From NCBI GenBank assembly GCA_023459095.1, contig JAEWVQ010000324.1, positions 1-9,148 of the forward strand: a DNA stretch of 9,148 nt, written 5' to 3'. The position numbers were made by a program, and so were the translations under genes. Positions 1 to 5,336 of the stretch are shown here, in pieces (within the stretch, counting starts at the first letter, position 1; every line of letters begins with the position of its first letter). Origin of the DNA: Pseudomonadota bacterium. GTDB taxonomy: Bacteria > Pseudomonadota > Gammaproteobacteria > Burkholderiales > Rhodocyclaceae. Under the pieces are notes generated by a model. The model was not told the origin of the DNA, did no database searches, and worked only from the letters and a program-made list of their open reading frames with translations.

Positions 1-32
1 GCAGTCCTTTCGTCATAGGAGCCACCTCCAGC

Positions 33-452
33 ATGTCCGCGTTGAACAGCTACACCCTTCCCGAACTCAAGCAACTGAATGCCCGGATCAGCCGCGAACT
101 CGACAAGCGACAGGCAGAGGCCAAGAGCAGCCTGCTCAAGCGCCTGCGCCAGTTGGCCAGGGACGAGGGCGTGGCGCTGGAAGACGTCCTGGGCGCCACC
201 CCCGTGGCCGCGCCGCCGCCCCTCCGCACGCCTTCCGCGGCAAAATCGGCCAACGCACCCGCACCGGTCAAGTACCGCAACCCGAACGATCTCAAGCAGA
301 GTTGGTCCGGACGCGGTCGCCGCCCGGCCTGGGTCGAGGCCTGGCTCGCCAACGGCGGCACCCTGGACGCTCTCGAAAACGCCGCGGCCAACGCCGCCCG
401 CCGCCGCCGATTCGCCGCACCGGCCACGCCCACCACCACGCCCGCAGCCTGA
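33..452 (+). CDS. H-NS family nucleoid-associated DNA-binding protein
   Basis: Predicted 139-aa member of the H-NS histone-like family, which binds AT-rich DNA, oligomerises and silences or compacts it in the nucleoid. Residues 8-48 are charged and helical (ELKQLNARISRELDKRQ), as expected of the N-terminal oligomerisation coiled coil. Residues 54-79 are an Ala/Pro linker. Residues 79-113 match the C-terminal DNA-binding domain (KYRNPNDLKQSWSGRGRRPAW), with the GRGRRP core in the place of the minor-groove-inserting loop of H-NS. A basic, alanine-rich tail follows (residues 117-139, with RRRR), which is longer than usual. The ATG at 33 is preceded by AGGAG at 17-21, a rather long 11-nt spacing; the GGAG could pair with CTCC at 26-29 in a tiny hairpin. 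The gene appears monocistronic and ends at the shared terminator at 524-553. The family call is firm; which DNA it targets cannot be told. Confidence 0.9.
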   Translation: MSALNSYTLPELKQLNARISRELDKRQAEAKSSLLKRLRQLARDEGVALEDVLGATPVAAPPPLRTPSAAKSANAPAPVKYRNPNDLKQSWSGRGRRPAWVEAWLANGGTLDALENAAANAARRRRFAAPATPTTTPAA

Positions 453-523
453 AAGCCCCCGGCGGTGCCCTGCCGCACCGCACAAAGGCCGGCTGCCGAC
501 GATCGCAGCGCAGCCTGGAAAGC

Positions 524-553
524 AAAAAAGCCCTTGATTTATCAAGGGCTTTT
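524..553. terminator. bidirectional intrinsic terminator between the H-NS-like gene and tRNA-Ser
   Basis: A near-perfect inverted repeat (AAAAGCCCTTGAT at 526-538 and its complement at 541-553) flanks a TT centre. Read on the minus strand, the GCCCTTGAT...ATCAAGGGC stem is followed by six T residues (bases 529-524) only a few bases beyond the tRNA 3' end, so it should terminate tRNA-Ser. Read on the plus strand, the stem is followed by TTTT, then CTGTTTT, and can end the H-NS-like transcript 73 bp after its stop codon. Confidence 0.85.
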
Positions 554-561
554 CTGTTTTG

Positions 562-655
562 TGGCGGAGACGGAGGGATTCGAACCCTCGATGCGAGTTT
601 TAGCCCGCATGCTCCCTTAGCAGGGGAGTGCCTTCGACCTCTCGGCCACGTCTCC
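562..655 (-). tRNA. tRNA-Ser (anticodon GCU)
   Basis: On the minus strand a complete 94-nt tRNA including the encoded CCA can be folded. The acceptor stem GGAGACG (from 655) pairs with CGTCTCC. The anticodon arm is ACTCC-CCTGCTAAG-GGAGT, with anticodon GCT at 621-619, which reads AGC/AGU serine codons. The T arm is GAGGG-TTCGAAT-CCCTC. A long variable arm (ATGCG pairing with CGCAT) marks a class II tRNA, as expected for serine, and the discriminator base is G. It follows lysC on the same strand by 56 bp, an arrangement I recall from other betaproteobacteria. It has its own promoter at 670-698 and terminator at 524-553. Confidence 0.97.
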
Positions 656-669
656 ACGACGAAGGCAGC

Positions 670-698
670 ATTCTAGCGGCTGAACCTTCGGAGGTCAA
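670..698 (-). promoter_or_regulatory. sigma70-type promoter of tRNA-Ser
   Basis: On the minus strand TTGACC (698-693) lies exactly 17 bp from TAGAAT (675-670), a near-consensus pair. Transcription would begin near 663, about 8 nt before the mature tRNA 5' end at 655. It sits wholly in the gap after the lysC stop codon, so the tRNA need not depend on lysC transcription. Start-site mapping is not available. Confidence 0.7.
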
Positions 699-711
699 GC
701 TGGATATGCGA

Positions 712-1938
712 TCAGGCGCTCTGGTCGAGGCCGAAGGCCTTGTGCAACACACGCACGGCCAGCTCTAGGTACTTCTCGTCGATCGCCACCGAGATCTTGA
801 TCTCCGAAGTGGAGATCATCTGGATGTTGATGCCTTCCTCGGCCAGGGTGCGGAACATCTTCGACGCCACGCCGGGATGCGAGCGCATGCCGACACCGAC
901 GATGGAGACCTTGCACATGGTCTTGTCGGCGGTGACCGCGCGCGCGCCGGTGTGGGCCTGCACGCCTTCGAGGATCTTCACCGCCTTGTCCATGTCACCA
1001 CGGCCGACGGTGAACGAGAAGTCGGTGGTGCCGTCGTGGCCGACGTTCTGGATGATCATATCCACGTCGATGTTGGCGTCCGCGATCGGGCCCAGGATCT
1101 GATAGGCGATGCCGGGCTTGTCGGGCACGCCGAGCACGGTGAGCTTGGCCTCGTCGCGGTTGAAGGCGATGCCGGAGATGATGGGCTGTTCCATATTGCT
1201 GTCTTCCTCAACGGTGATGAGCGTGCCGTCGCCTCCTTCCTGGAAGCTCGACAGGACACGCAGCTTGACCTTGTACTTGCCGGCGAACTCGACCGAGCGG
1301 ATCTGCAGCACCTTGGAGCCGAGGCTGGCGAGTTCGAGCATCTCCTCGAAGGTCACGGAATCGAGCTTGCGCGCTTCGGGCACGATCCGCGGGTCGGTGG
1401 TGTAGACGCCATCGACGTCGGTGTAGATCTGGCACTCGTCGGCCTTCAGCGCCGCGGCCAGCGCTACGCCGGTGGTGTCGGAACCGCCGCGACCGAGCGT
1501 GGTGATGCTGCCGTGCTCATCGACGCCCTGGAAGCCGGCGACCACGACCACGCTACCCGCATCGAGGTCCTTGCGGATCGGCGCTTCGTCGATGTCGAGG
1601 ATGCGCGCCTTCATGTGCGCACTGTCGGTGAGGATGCGCACCTGCGCGCCGGTGTAGCTCTTCGCCGGCACGCCGATGTCAGCGAGCGCCATGCACAGCA
1701 GGCCGATCGTGACCTGCTCGCCGGTGGCGAGCACCACGTCGACCTCGCGCGGAGTCGGATTGGCCGCGACCTCCTTGGTCAGGGCGACGAGACGATTGGT
1801 CTCGCCGCTCATCGCCGACACCACGACCACGACCTGATGCCCCTGCTCACGGAACTTCGCGACCTTGCGGGCGACGTTCTTGATGCGCTCAGGGCTGCCC
1901 ACCGAGGTGCCGCCGTACTTCTGAACTATCAGTGCCAT
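712..1938 (-). CDS. lysC: aspartokinase (aspartate kinase, alpha/beta type)
   Basis: Phosphorylates L-aspartate to 4-aspartyl phosphate, the first committed step towards lysine, diaminopimelate, threonine and methionine, in the cytosol. The 408-aa protein begins MALIVQKYGGTSVGS. The KYGGTS motif (residues 7-12), RGGSDTT (150-156) and TDVDGVYTTDPR (173-184) mark the amino acid kinase domain. The C-terminal third holds two ACT regulatory domains (about 264-335, including VLGVPDKPG, and 344-408, including VSIVGVGMRSHPG), which bind feedback effectors. The length is normal for the monofunctional class. I chose the ATG at 1938 because it gives the conserved N-terminus; an in-frame TTG lies 12 bp upstream. 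The Shine-Dalgarno is weak. An internal ATG at 1194 with a strong SD may yield a separate beta subunit. No fused homoserine dehydrogenase is present. Upstream is a divergent regulator gene, downstream tRNA-Ser. Confidence 0.97.
   Translation of the reverse strand: MALIVQKYGGTSVGSPERIKNVARKVAKFREQGHQVVVVVSAMSGETNRLVALTKEVAANPTPREVDVVLATGEQVTIGLLCMALADIGVPAKSYTGAQVRILTDSAHMKARILDIDEAPIRKDLDAGSVVVVAGFQGVDEHGSITTLGRGGSDTTGVALAAALKADECQIYTDVDGVYTTDPRIVPEARKLDSVTFEEMLELASLGSKVLQIRSVEFAGKYKVKLRVLSSFQEGGDGTLITVEEDSNMEQPIISGIAFNRDEAKLTVLGVPDKPGIAYQILGPIADANIDVDMIIQNVGHDGTTDFSFTVGRGDMDKAVKILEGVQAHTGARAVTADKTMCKVSIVGVGMRSHPGVASKMFRTLAEEGINIQMISTSEIKISVAIDEKYLELAVRVLHKAFGLDQSA
1192..1209 (-). promoter_or_regulatory. 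internal Shine-Dalgarno and ATG inside lysC (possible beta-subunit start)
   Basis: On the minus strand GAGGAAG (1209-1203) is followed after 8 nt by an in-frame ATG (1194-1192). Translation from there would give a 160-aa protein starting MEQPIISGIAFNRDEAKL and containing only the ACT regulatory region. In Corynebacterium glutamicum and Bacillus subtilis the aspartokinase beta subunit arises from a comparable internal start. The site is better spaced than the ribosome site of the full-length gene. Actual use is inferred, not shown. Confidence 0.5.
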
Positions 1939-1972
1939 CGTTGTATCCAAGTGCCTGAGGACAAAGGCGGGA

Positions 1973-2001
1973 ATTCTAGCGAAACGTGAACTTTTTTGCA
2001 G
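1973..2001 (-). promoter_or_regulatory. candidate lysC promoter
   Basis: TAGAAT (1978-1973, minus strand) resembles the -10 boxes seen elsewhere in this window. It is preceded at 17 bp by a poor -35 (CTGCAA, 2001-1996). A start near 1966 would leave a leader of about 28 nt, too short for a lysine riboswitch. Confidence 0.4.
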
Positions 2002-2071
2002 AAGTGTCTACGCCGGGCATGCAAGCATGGGTTATTGATTGCGGCTATCCCCTACATAGCGAATATCACCA

Positions 2072-2101
2072 TTGTATATATGGCAAATAGTGATCTATAC
2101 T
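2072..2101 (+). promoter_or_regulatory. candidate sigma70 promoter of the small HTH gene
   Basis: TTGTAT (2072-2077) and TATACT (2096-2101) are separated by 18 bp within the most AT-rich stretch of the window. Predicted transcription starts near 2108, directly in front of the palindrome at 2110-2129, leaving a leader of about 85 nt before the ATG at 2193. Confidence 0.6.
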
Positions 2102-2109
2102 TGCCTCAC

Positions 2110-2129
2110 CCTACCACTTAAGTGGTAGG
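2110..2129. repeat. perfect 20-bp palindrome, probable operator
   Basis: CCTACCACTTAAGTGGTAGG is a perfect palindrome with ten-base half-sites. It begins about 2 bp after the predicted start of the transcript for the downstream regulator, a classic position for a repressor operator. There is no T run after it, so it is not a terminator. In RNA it could also form an 8-bp stem with a UUAA loop at the 5' end of the message. Autoregulation by the adjacent HTH protein is the simplest guess. Confidence 0.6.
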
Positions 2130-2192
2130 AACCAAATCCGCAGCAACGCACTCTCATATTGCGTCTGACTACCCTATACACAGGACAAGACC

Positions 2193-2492
2193 ATGAAATC
2201 CTCCGACACCCTGGACGTACGCGAAATCCGCCGCAAGCTCGGCATGAACCAGTCTCAGTTCTGGTCCAAGATCGGCGTCACCCAAAGCGGCGGCTCCCGT
2301 TACGAAAGCGGCCGCAACATTCCGCGCCCGGTGCAGGCCCTGCTGCGCCTGGTGCACGTCGAGCAGATCGACATCAACAAGGTGAAAAAGGACGACGTCG
2401 AAGTCGCCGAATACCTGAAGACCACCAACCCCGAGCTGTACAAGACCCTCAAGAAGGAAGCCCGTGCCAAGCGCAAGGAACAGCGCGGCTGA
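2193..2492 (+). CDS. small XRE/Cro-like helix-turn-helix regulator
   Basis: A 99-aa protein with a helix-turn-helix of the Cro/C1 type at about residues 9-55. NQSQFWSKIG (19-28) fits the first HTH helix, and TQSGGSRYESGRNIP (30-44) carries the recognition helix and the conserved RYESG/P pattern. The C-terminal half (58-99) is charged, ending in a lysine/arginine-rich helix (LYKTLKKEARAKRKEQRG), with no sensor or enzyme domain. The start is supported by AGGA at 2182-2185, 7 nt from the ATG. A sigma70-like promoter and a perfect palindrome precede it, and a strong terminator follows at 2521-2550, so it is a single-gene unit. It resembles the DNA-binding part of HigA/MqsA-type antitoxins, but no toxin gene is adjacent. 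Target genes are unknown. I recall similar short proteins in other betaproteobacteria. Confidence 0.85.
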   Translation: MKSSDTLDVREIRRKLGMNQSQFWSKIGVTQSGGSRYESGRNIPRPVQALLRLVHVEQIDINKVKKDDVEVAEYLKTTNPELYKTLKKEARAKRKEQRG

Positions 2493-2516
2493 TCACGCTG
2501 GCAAACCTTCAAGAGT

Positions 2517-3392
2517 TCAGGGGCTGACGCGAACCGTCAGCCCTTTTTTTCTGATGCGCGCGGCGATCGTCTCCAGTTCGTCGGCGCCGAGCGCGCCCAG
2601 GTGGGCGGCCTCCGGCTGCATCGACTGGCGCGCGATGCCGTAGAGCAGCACGCCCTGCAATTGCGCCACGCCCGCGGCCTCGAGCAGCGCCAGATAGGCG
2701 TCGATCTCGTCTTCGGCGGGCGGGGCGCCATCCCAGCGGAACATGCAGGTTTGCACCCAGGTCGGGCAGCGCGCCGCGCCGAGGCGCAGGTGGCGCACAA
2801 CCATCGCCGGATCGAGGTGCACGCCATTGATGCGCTCGATCGCCGCAGCGCTGCCCGCATCCACCTTGAACCACATCTCGCCCCCGGCCTCGCCGAGCAG
2901 GCGCACGCCCTCCTGCACGCGCGCCTGGCTCATCAGACTGCCATTGGTGATCAGGCGGATCGGCACGGTCTCGCTCCCTGCCCCACCCGCGCCGCCAAGG
3001 CCGAACTCCGCGCGCAGGCGCGCGACCAGGGCGACCGCCTGGGGGAACTCCGCCGCACTGGTCGGCTCGCCATTGCCGGAGAATGCTATGTCGCGGATCG
3101 TCCGCATGCCCTCGGGCGCATTGCAGGCCAGCCAGTCTCCCCCGGTCAGGGCCGCGAGAAAGCCGCGCAGCTCGGCCTCGAGCCGCACCAGATCGATCAC
3201 CGGCGCCTTGCCGCGCACCAGCCCCGGCACCTGACAGTAAGCGCAATGCCAGTTGCAGGCATTGTTGGGATTCAGATTGATGCCCACCGACACCCCGCCG
3301 GCGCGCCGCGACAGCACCGGGTAAACATAGGTGAGCCCGGCCAGATCGCGGTCGTGGTTGTGGATCGATAGCGGCTGCGGTTGGGATTTCAT
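2517..3392 (-). CDS. radical SAM protein of unknown function
   Basis: A 291-aa cytosolic radical S-adenosylmethionine enzyme. The 4Fe-4S cluster motif CX3CX2C is at Cys46, Cys50 and Cys53 (NACNWHCAYC). The SAM-contacting glycine/glutamate motif is SGNGEPT (105-111), and a beta-strand motif of the barrel is PIRLITNGSL (near 146-155). The SGNGEPT form is like the COG0731-type Fe-S oxidoreductases. No extra cluster-binding Cys-rich domain or SPASM domain is evident. No other ATG is available near the N-terminus, and no strong SD precedes the start at 3392. It is divergent from queD with 97 bp between start codons, and convergent with the HTH gene 24 bp away. The neighbourhood suggests, but does not prove, a link with pterin/7-deazaguanine or tRNA modification. 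It is not an obvious QueE. The substrate is unknown. Confidence 0.88.
   Translation of the reverse strand: MKSQPQPLSIHNHDRDLAGLTYVYPVLSRRAGGVSVGINLNPNNACNWHCAYCQVPGLVRGKAPVIDLVRLEAELRGFLAALTGGDWLACNAPEGMRTIRDIAFSGNGEPTSAAEFPQAVALVARLRAEFGLGGAGGAGSETVPIRLITNGSLMSQARVQEGVRLLGEAGGEMWFKVDAGSAAAIERINGVHLDPAMVVRHLRLGAARCPTWVQTCMFRWDGAPPAEDEIDAYLALLEAAGVAQLQGVLLYGIARQSMQPEAAHLGALGADELETIAARIRKKGLTVRVSP
2521..2550 (+). terminator. intrinsic terminator of the HTH gene, inside the 3' end of the radical SAM gene
   Basis: GGGCTGAC (2521-2528) pairs with GTCAGCCC (2536-2543), extended by a G-C pair inside the loop, and is followed by seven T residues (2544-2550). It lies 28 bp after the HTH stop codon. 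The same bases encode the last residues of the convergent radical SAM protein (KKGLTVRVSP), so the hairpin and the protein terminus share DNA. Confidence 0.9.
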
Positions 3393-3454
3393 GCGGACTC
3401 AGGGACTTGCCCGCGGCACGCGGCGGGCGCTCAGGAAGGACGGCGCGGCGGCGG

Positions 3455-3463
3455 TGCTATAAT
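3455..3463 (+). promoter_or_regulatory. extended -10 promoter of queD
   Basis: TGCTATAAT contains a perfect TATAAT (3458-3463) with the TGn extension, which compensates for the lack of a recognisable -35. A start near 3470 leaves a leader of about 20 nt, including the GAGGT ribosome site (3480-3484) 5 nt before the ATG. Such a leader is too short for a preQ1 riboswitch. Confidence 0.6.
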
Positions 3464-3489
3464 CCGCGCCCACTCAGCCGAGGTTCATC

Positions 3490-3939
3490 ATGCGCATCAC
3501 CCGCCGTCTCGAATTCGACGCCGGCCACCGGATTCCCGATCACGCCAGCCAGTGCCGCCATCTTCACGGCCATCGCTACGCGCTCGAAGTGACGCTCTCG
3601 GGCGACATCATCGACGCCGCCGGTCAGGCGGTCAACGGCATGGTCATGGACTTCGGCGAGGTCAAGCGCATCGCCGCCGAGTTCATCGTCAGCCGCTGGG
3701 ATCACGCCTTCCTCGTCTATCGCGGCGACACCCTGGTCGCCGACTTCCTCGCCGCCCTGCCCGAGCACAAGACGGTCGTGCTCGACGTCGTGCCCACGGC
3801 GGAGAATCTCGCCGCGGCGGCCTTCCGCATCCTCGACCCAGCCTATCGCGACGTATACGGCAACCAGCTTCAGCTCGAGCGCGTCCGCCTCTACGAGACG
3901 CCCAACTGCTGGGCCGACGCGGTGCGCGGCGAGGTGTAG
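3490..3939 (+). CDS. queD: 6-carboxy-5,6,7,8-tetrahydropterin synthase (QueD / PTPS family)
   Basis: Converts 7,8-dihydroneopterin triphosphate to 6-carboxytetrahydropterin, the second step of 7-deazaguanine (preQ0, queuosine) synthesis. The 149-aa protein has the family signatures in order: FDAGHR (zinc ligand His13), CRHLHGH (catalytic Cys22; zinc ligands His26 and His28), MDFGEVK (53-59), WDHAFL with the catalytic Asp/His pair, PTAEN, and YETPNCW near the end with the substrate-binding Glu. The CX3HGH spacing favours QueD over eukaryote-type 6-pyruvoyl tetrahydropterin synthase. It is somewhat longer than E. coli QueD (about 120 aa) because of an insertion after the WDHAFL motif. The start has a GAGGT ribosome site and extended -10 promoter. 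It is divergent from a radical SAM gene and ends before the symmetrical terminator at 3989-4015. No other queuosine gene is visible here. Confidence 0.92.
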   Translation: MRITRRLEFDAGHRIPDHASQCRHLHGHRYALEVTLSGDIIDAAGQAVNGMVMDFGEVKRIAAEFIVSRWDHAFLVYRGDTLVADFLAALPEHKTVVLDVVPTAENLAAAAFRILDPAYRDVYGNQLQLERVRLYETPNCWADAVRGEV

Positions 3940-3988
3940 TCGGCGCCGGCGTGGCAGCCATCCGGATCGCCCCGACCGCCATCCATAG

Positions 3989-4015
3989 AAAAAGGGAGCC
4001 GCGGCTCCCTTTTTT
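3989..4015. terminator. bidirectional intrinsic terminator between queD and the desaturase gene
   Basis: GGGAGCCGCGGCTCCC (3994-4009) is a perfect palindrome flanked by five A residues (3989-3993) and six T residues (4010-4015). It is therefore a functional-looking terminator in both directions. It ends queD 49 bp after its stop codon and, on the minus strand, the desaturase 40 bp after its stop codon. Confidence 0.88.
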
Positions 4016-4028
4016 CATTCAAGCGCCA

Positions 4029-4071
4029 GCGCTATGCGGAGCCGCCTCGCTCCTCTCACACCGCATAGCGC
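4029..4071. repeat. 11-bp inverted repeat spanning the desaturase stop codon
   Basis: GCGCTATGCGG (4029-4039) and its exact complement CCGCATAGCGC (4061-4071) are separated by 21 bases. The right arm lies in the last codons of the desaturase gene and the left arm in its 3' untranslated region, with the stop codon between them. In RNA it would form a long stem-loop upstream of the terminator. No T run follows it. Confidence 0.6.
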
Positions 4072-5225
4072 CGCAGGCGCTGCGAGAACTCCTGCAACTG
4101 CGCGATACCACTCTGCTCGGCGCGCGCGATCCAGTCGTGCAACTGCGCCAGCAACTGCTCGCGGGTCGCGTTCGAGCGCGCCCAGATCGCCACCAGTTCC
4201 TCGCGCATCGCGACGATGGTGGCCAGCACGGCGCTGTCGCGCACCACGACCTCGAGGCGCTGGCGCTCGCCCGCCGCCAGATGACGCTCCTCGCCGGACA
4301 GCACCCAGCGCCGCAATGCGCGGGCGTCGAACTTGCCGGCGTGGGTGTGCTTGAGGCGCTCGATCTCCTCGCCGCACATGCGCTTGAGCGCGCCCACGTA
4401 GCGCGTCATGACGTCGTAGCGGTGGGTGATCACCGCCTGCAGGGTGTCGAAATCCGGCATGTGCTTGGCCTCGCCGAAGCGCGGCTGGGGAATGACCTTC
4501 TTTGCCTTTGCCAGCCCCAGGGTCTCGAGCACGCGGATGTAGGCCCAGCCGATGTCGATCTCGTACCACTTGGCGGAAAACTTCGCCGAGGTCGCGAAGC
4601 TGTGGTGGTTGTTGTGCAGTTCCTCGCCGCCGATCAGGAAGCCCCACGGCACCAGGTTGGTGGAGGCGTCGGCGCAGTCGAAGTTGCGGTAGCCGGCGTA
4701 ATGGCCGAGGCCATTGACCACGCCGGCGGCCCAGAACGGAATCCACACCATCTGCACCGCCCAGATCGTCAGCCCGAGGGCGCCGAAGCAGACGAGGTCG
4801 ATCGCCAGCATCAGCACCACGCCGAGCGTGGTGTGGCGATAGACGTTGCGCTCGATCCAGTCGTCCGGCGTGCCATGGCCGTAGCGCTGCATCGTCTCCG
4901 AGTTCTTCGCCTCGGCGCGGTAGAGCTCGGCGCCTTCGAGCAGCACCTTCATGATGCCGCGCGTCTGCGGGCTGTGCGGGTCCTCCTCGGTCTCGCACTT
5001 GGCGTGGTGCTTGCGGTGGATCGCCGCCCACTGCTTGGTCTGCATGCCGGTGGTGAGCCACAGCCACAGGCGGAAGAAATGGCTGGGCAGCGGGTGCAGG
5101 TCGAGCGCGCGATGCGCCTGATGGCGGTGCAGGAAGATGGTCACCGAAGCGATGGTGACATGGGTCAGCGCGAGGGCGACGAGCACATAGCCCCACCACG
5201 GAAGGTCGAACAAACCGGAAAACAT
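4056..5225 (-). CDS. acyl-CoA / fatty acid desaturase (membrane di-iron, delta-9 type)
   Basis: Membrane-bound, oxygen-dependent di-iron enzyme expected to introduce a double bond into acyl chains, raising membrane fluidity. The three histidine boxes are present: HRHQAH (33-38), HRKHH (70-74) and HNNHH (204-208), together with NGLGH (171-175), which contributes a further iron ligand in this family. Hydrophobic segments lie at about 10-32, 50-60, 132-150 and 152-170. After the third box comes a roughly 180-residue, mostly charged and helical C-terminal region (for example EERHLAAGERQRLEVVVRD) on the cytoplasmic side. I place the start at the ATG at 5225 (MFSGLFDLPWWGY). A 23-residue upstream extension in frame is basic and unlike a conserved N-terminus. 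A GGAG lies about 11 nt upstream. It follows the mscS-like gene by 110 bp and has a candidate -10 box, so it may be its own unit. Position specificity cannot be proven from sequence. Confidence 0.92.
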   Translation of the reverse strand: MFSGLFDLPWWGYVLVALALTHVTIASVTIFLHRHQAHRALDLHPLPSHFFRLWLWLTTGMQTKQWAAIHRKHHAKCETEEDPHSPQTRGIMKVLLEGAELYRAEAKNSETMQRYGHGTPDDWIERNVYRHTTLGVVLMLAIDLVCFGALGLTIWAVQMVWIPFWAAGVVNGLGHYAGYRNFDCADASTNLVPWGFLIGGEELHNNHHSFATSAKFSAKWYEIDIGWAYIRVLETLGLAKAKKVIPQPRFGEAKHMPDFDTLQAVITHRYDVMTRYVGALKRMCGEEIERLKHTHAGKFDARALRRWVLSGEERHLAAGERQRLEVVVRDSAVLATIVAMREELVAIWARSNATREQLLAQLHDWIARAEQSGIAQLQEFSQRLRRYAV

Positions 5226-5265
5226 GCGCGGATCAGCTCCGTTCAGAAAAAGGCGACAGCGGACG

Positions 5266-5271
5266 ATTCTA
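5266..5271 (-). promoter_or_regulatory. candidate -10 box for the desaturase gene
   Basis: TAGAAT (5271-5266, minus strand) matches the -10 boxes of the tRNA-Ser and lysC promoters. It would start transcription about 35 nt before the desaturase ATG. No convincing -35 lies at the proper distance, and no clear terminator separates it from the upstream gene, so read-through from the operon is also possible. Confidence 0.35.
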
Positions 5272-5336
5272 CGCGCCCGCCTCCTCGCCACCACCCTGGC
5301 GCCGCAACAAAGTTACATCCGCCGCCCTGCCGCCCC

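Noticed and set aside
877..1989. A 370-codon open frame antisense to lysC
   Set aside because: It mirrors lysC codons and yields a repetitive His/Asp/Ala/Gly composition with no recognisable domain; lysC on the other strand has full family motifs.
1939..2192. Lysine riboswitch ahead of lysC
   Set aside because: The likely lysC leader is only about 28 nt and no multi-helix L-box structure can be recognised in the gap.
2193..2492. Antitoxin of a toxin-antitoxin pair
   Set aside because: The HTH resembles HigA/MqsA DNA-binding domains, but no small toxin gene lies beside it. The gene has its own promoter and terminator, and the neighbours are lysC and a radical SAM gene.
3464..3489. preQ1 riboswitch ahead of queD
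   Set aside because: The leader after the extended -10 is about 20 nt and lacks the C-rich loop and A-rich tail needed for a preQ1 aptamer.
5226..5294. Upstream extension of the desaturase to 5294
   Set aside because: The extra 23 residues are Arg-rich, overlap the candidate -10 box and do not resemble a desaturase N-terminus; MFSGLFDLPWWGY is the natural beginning.
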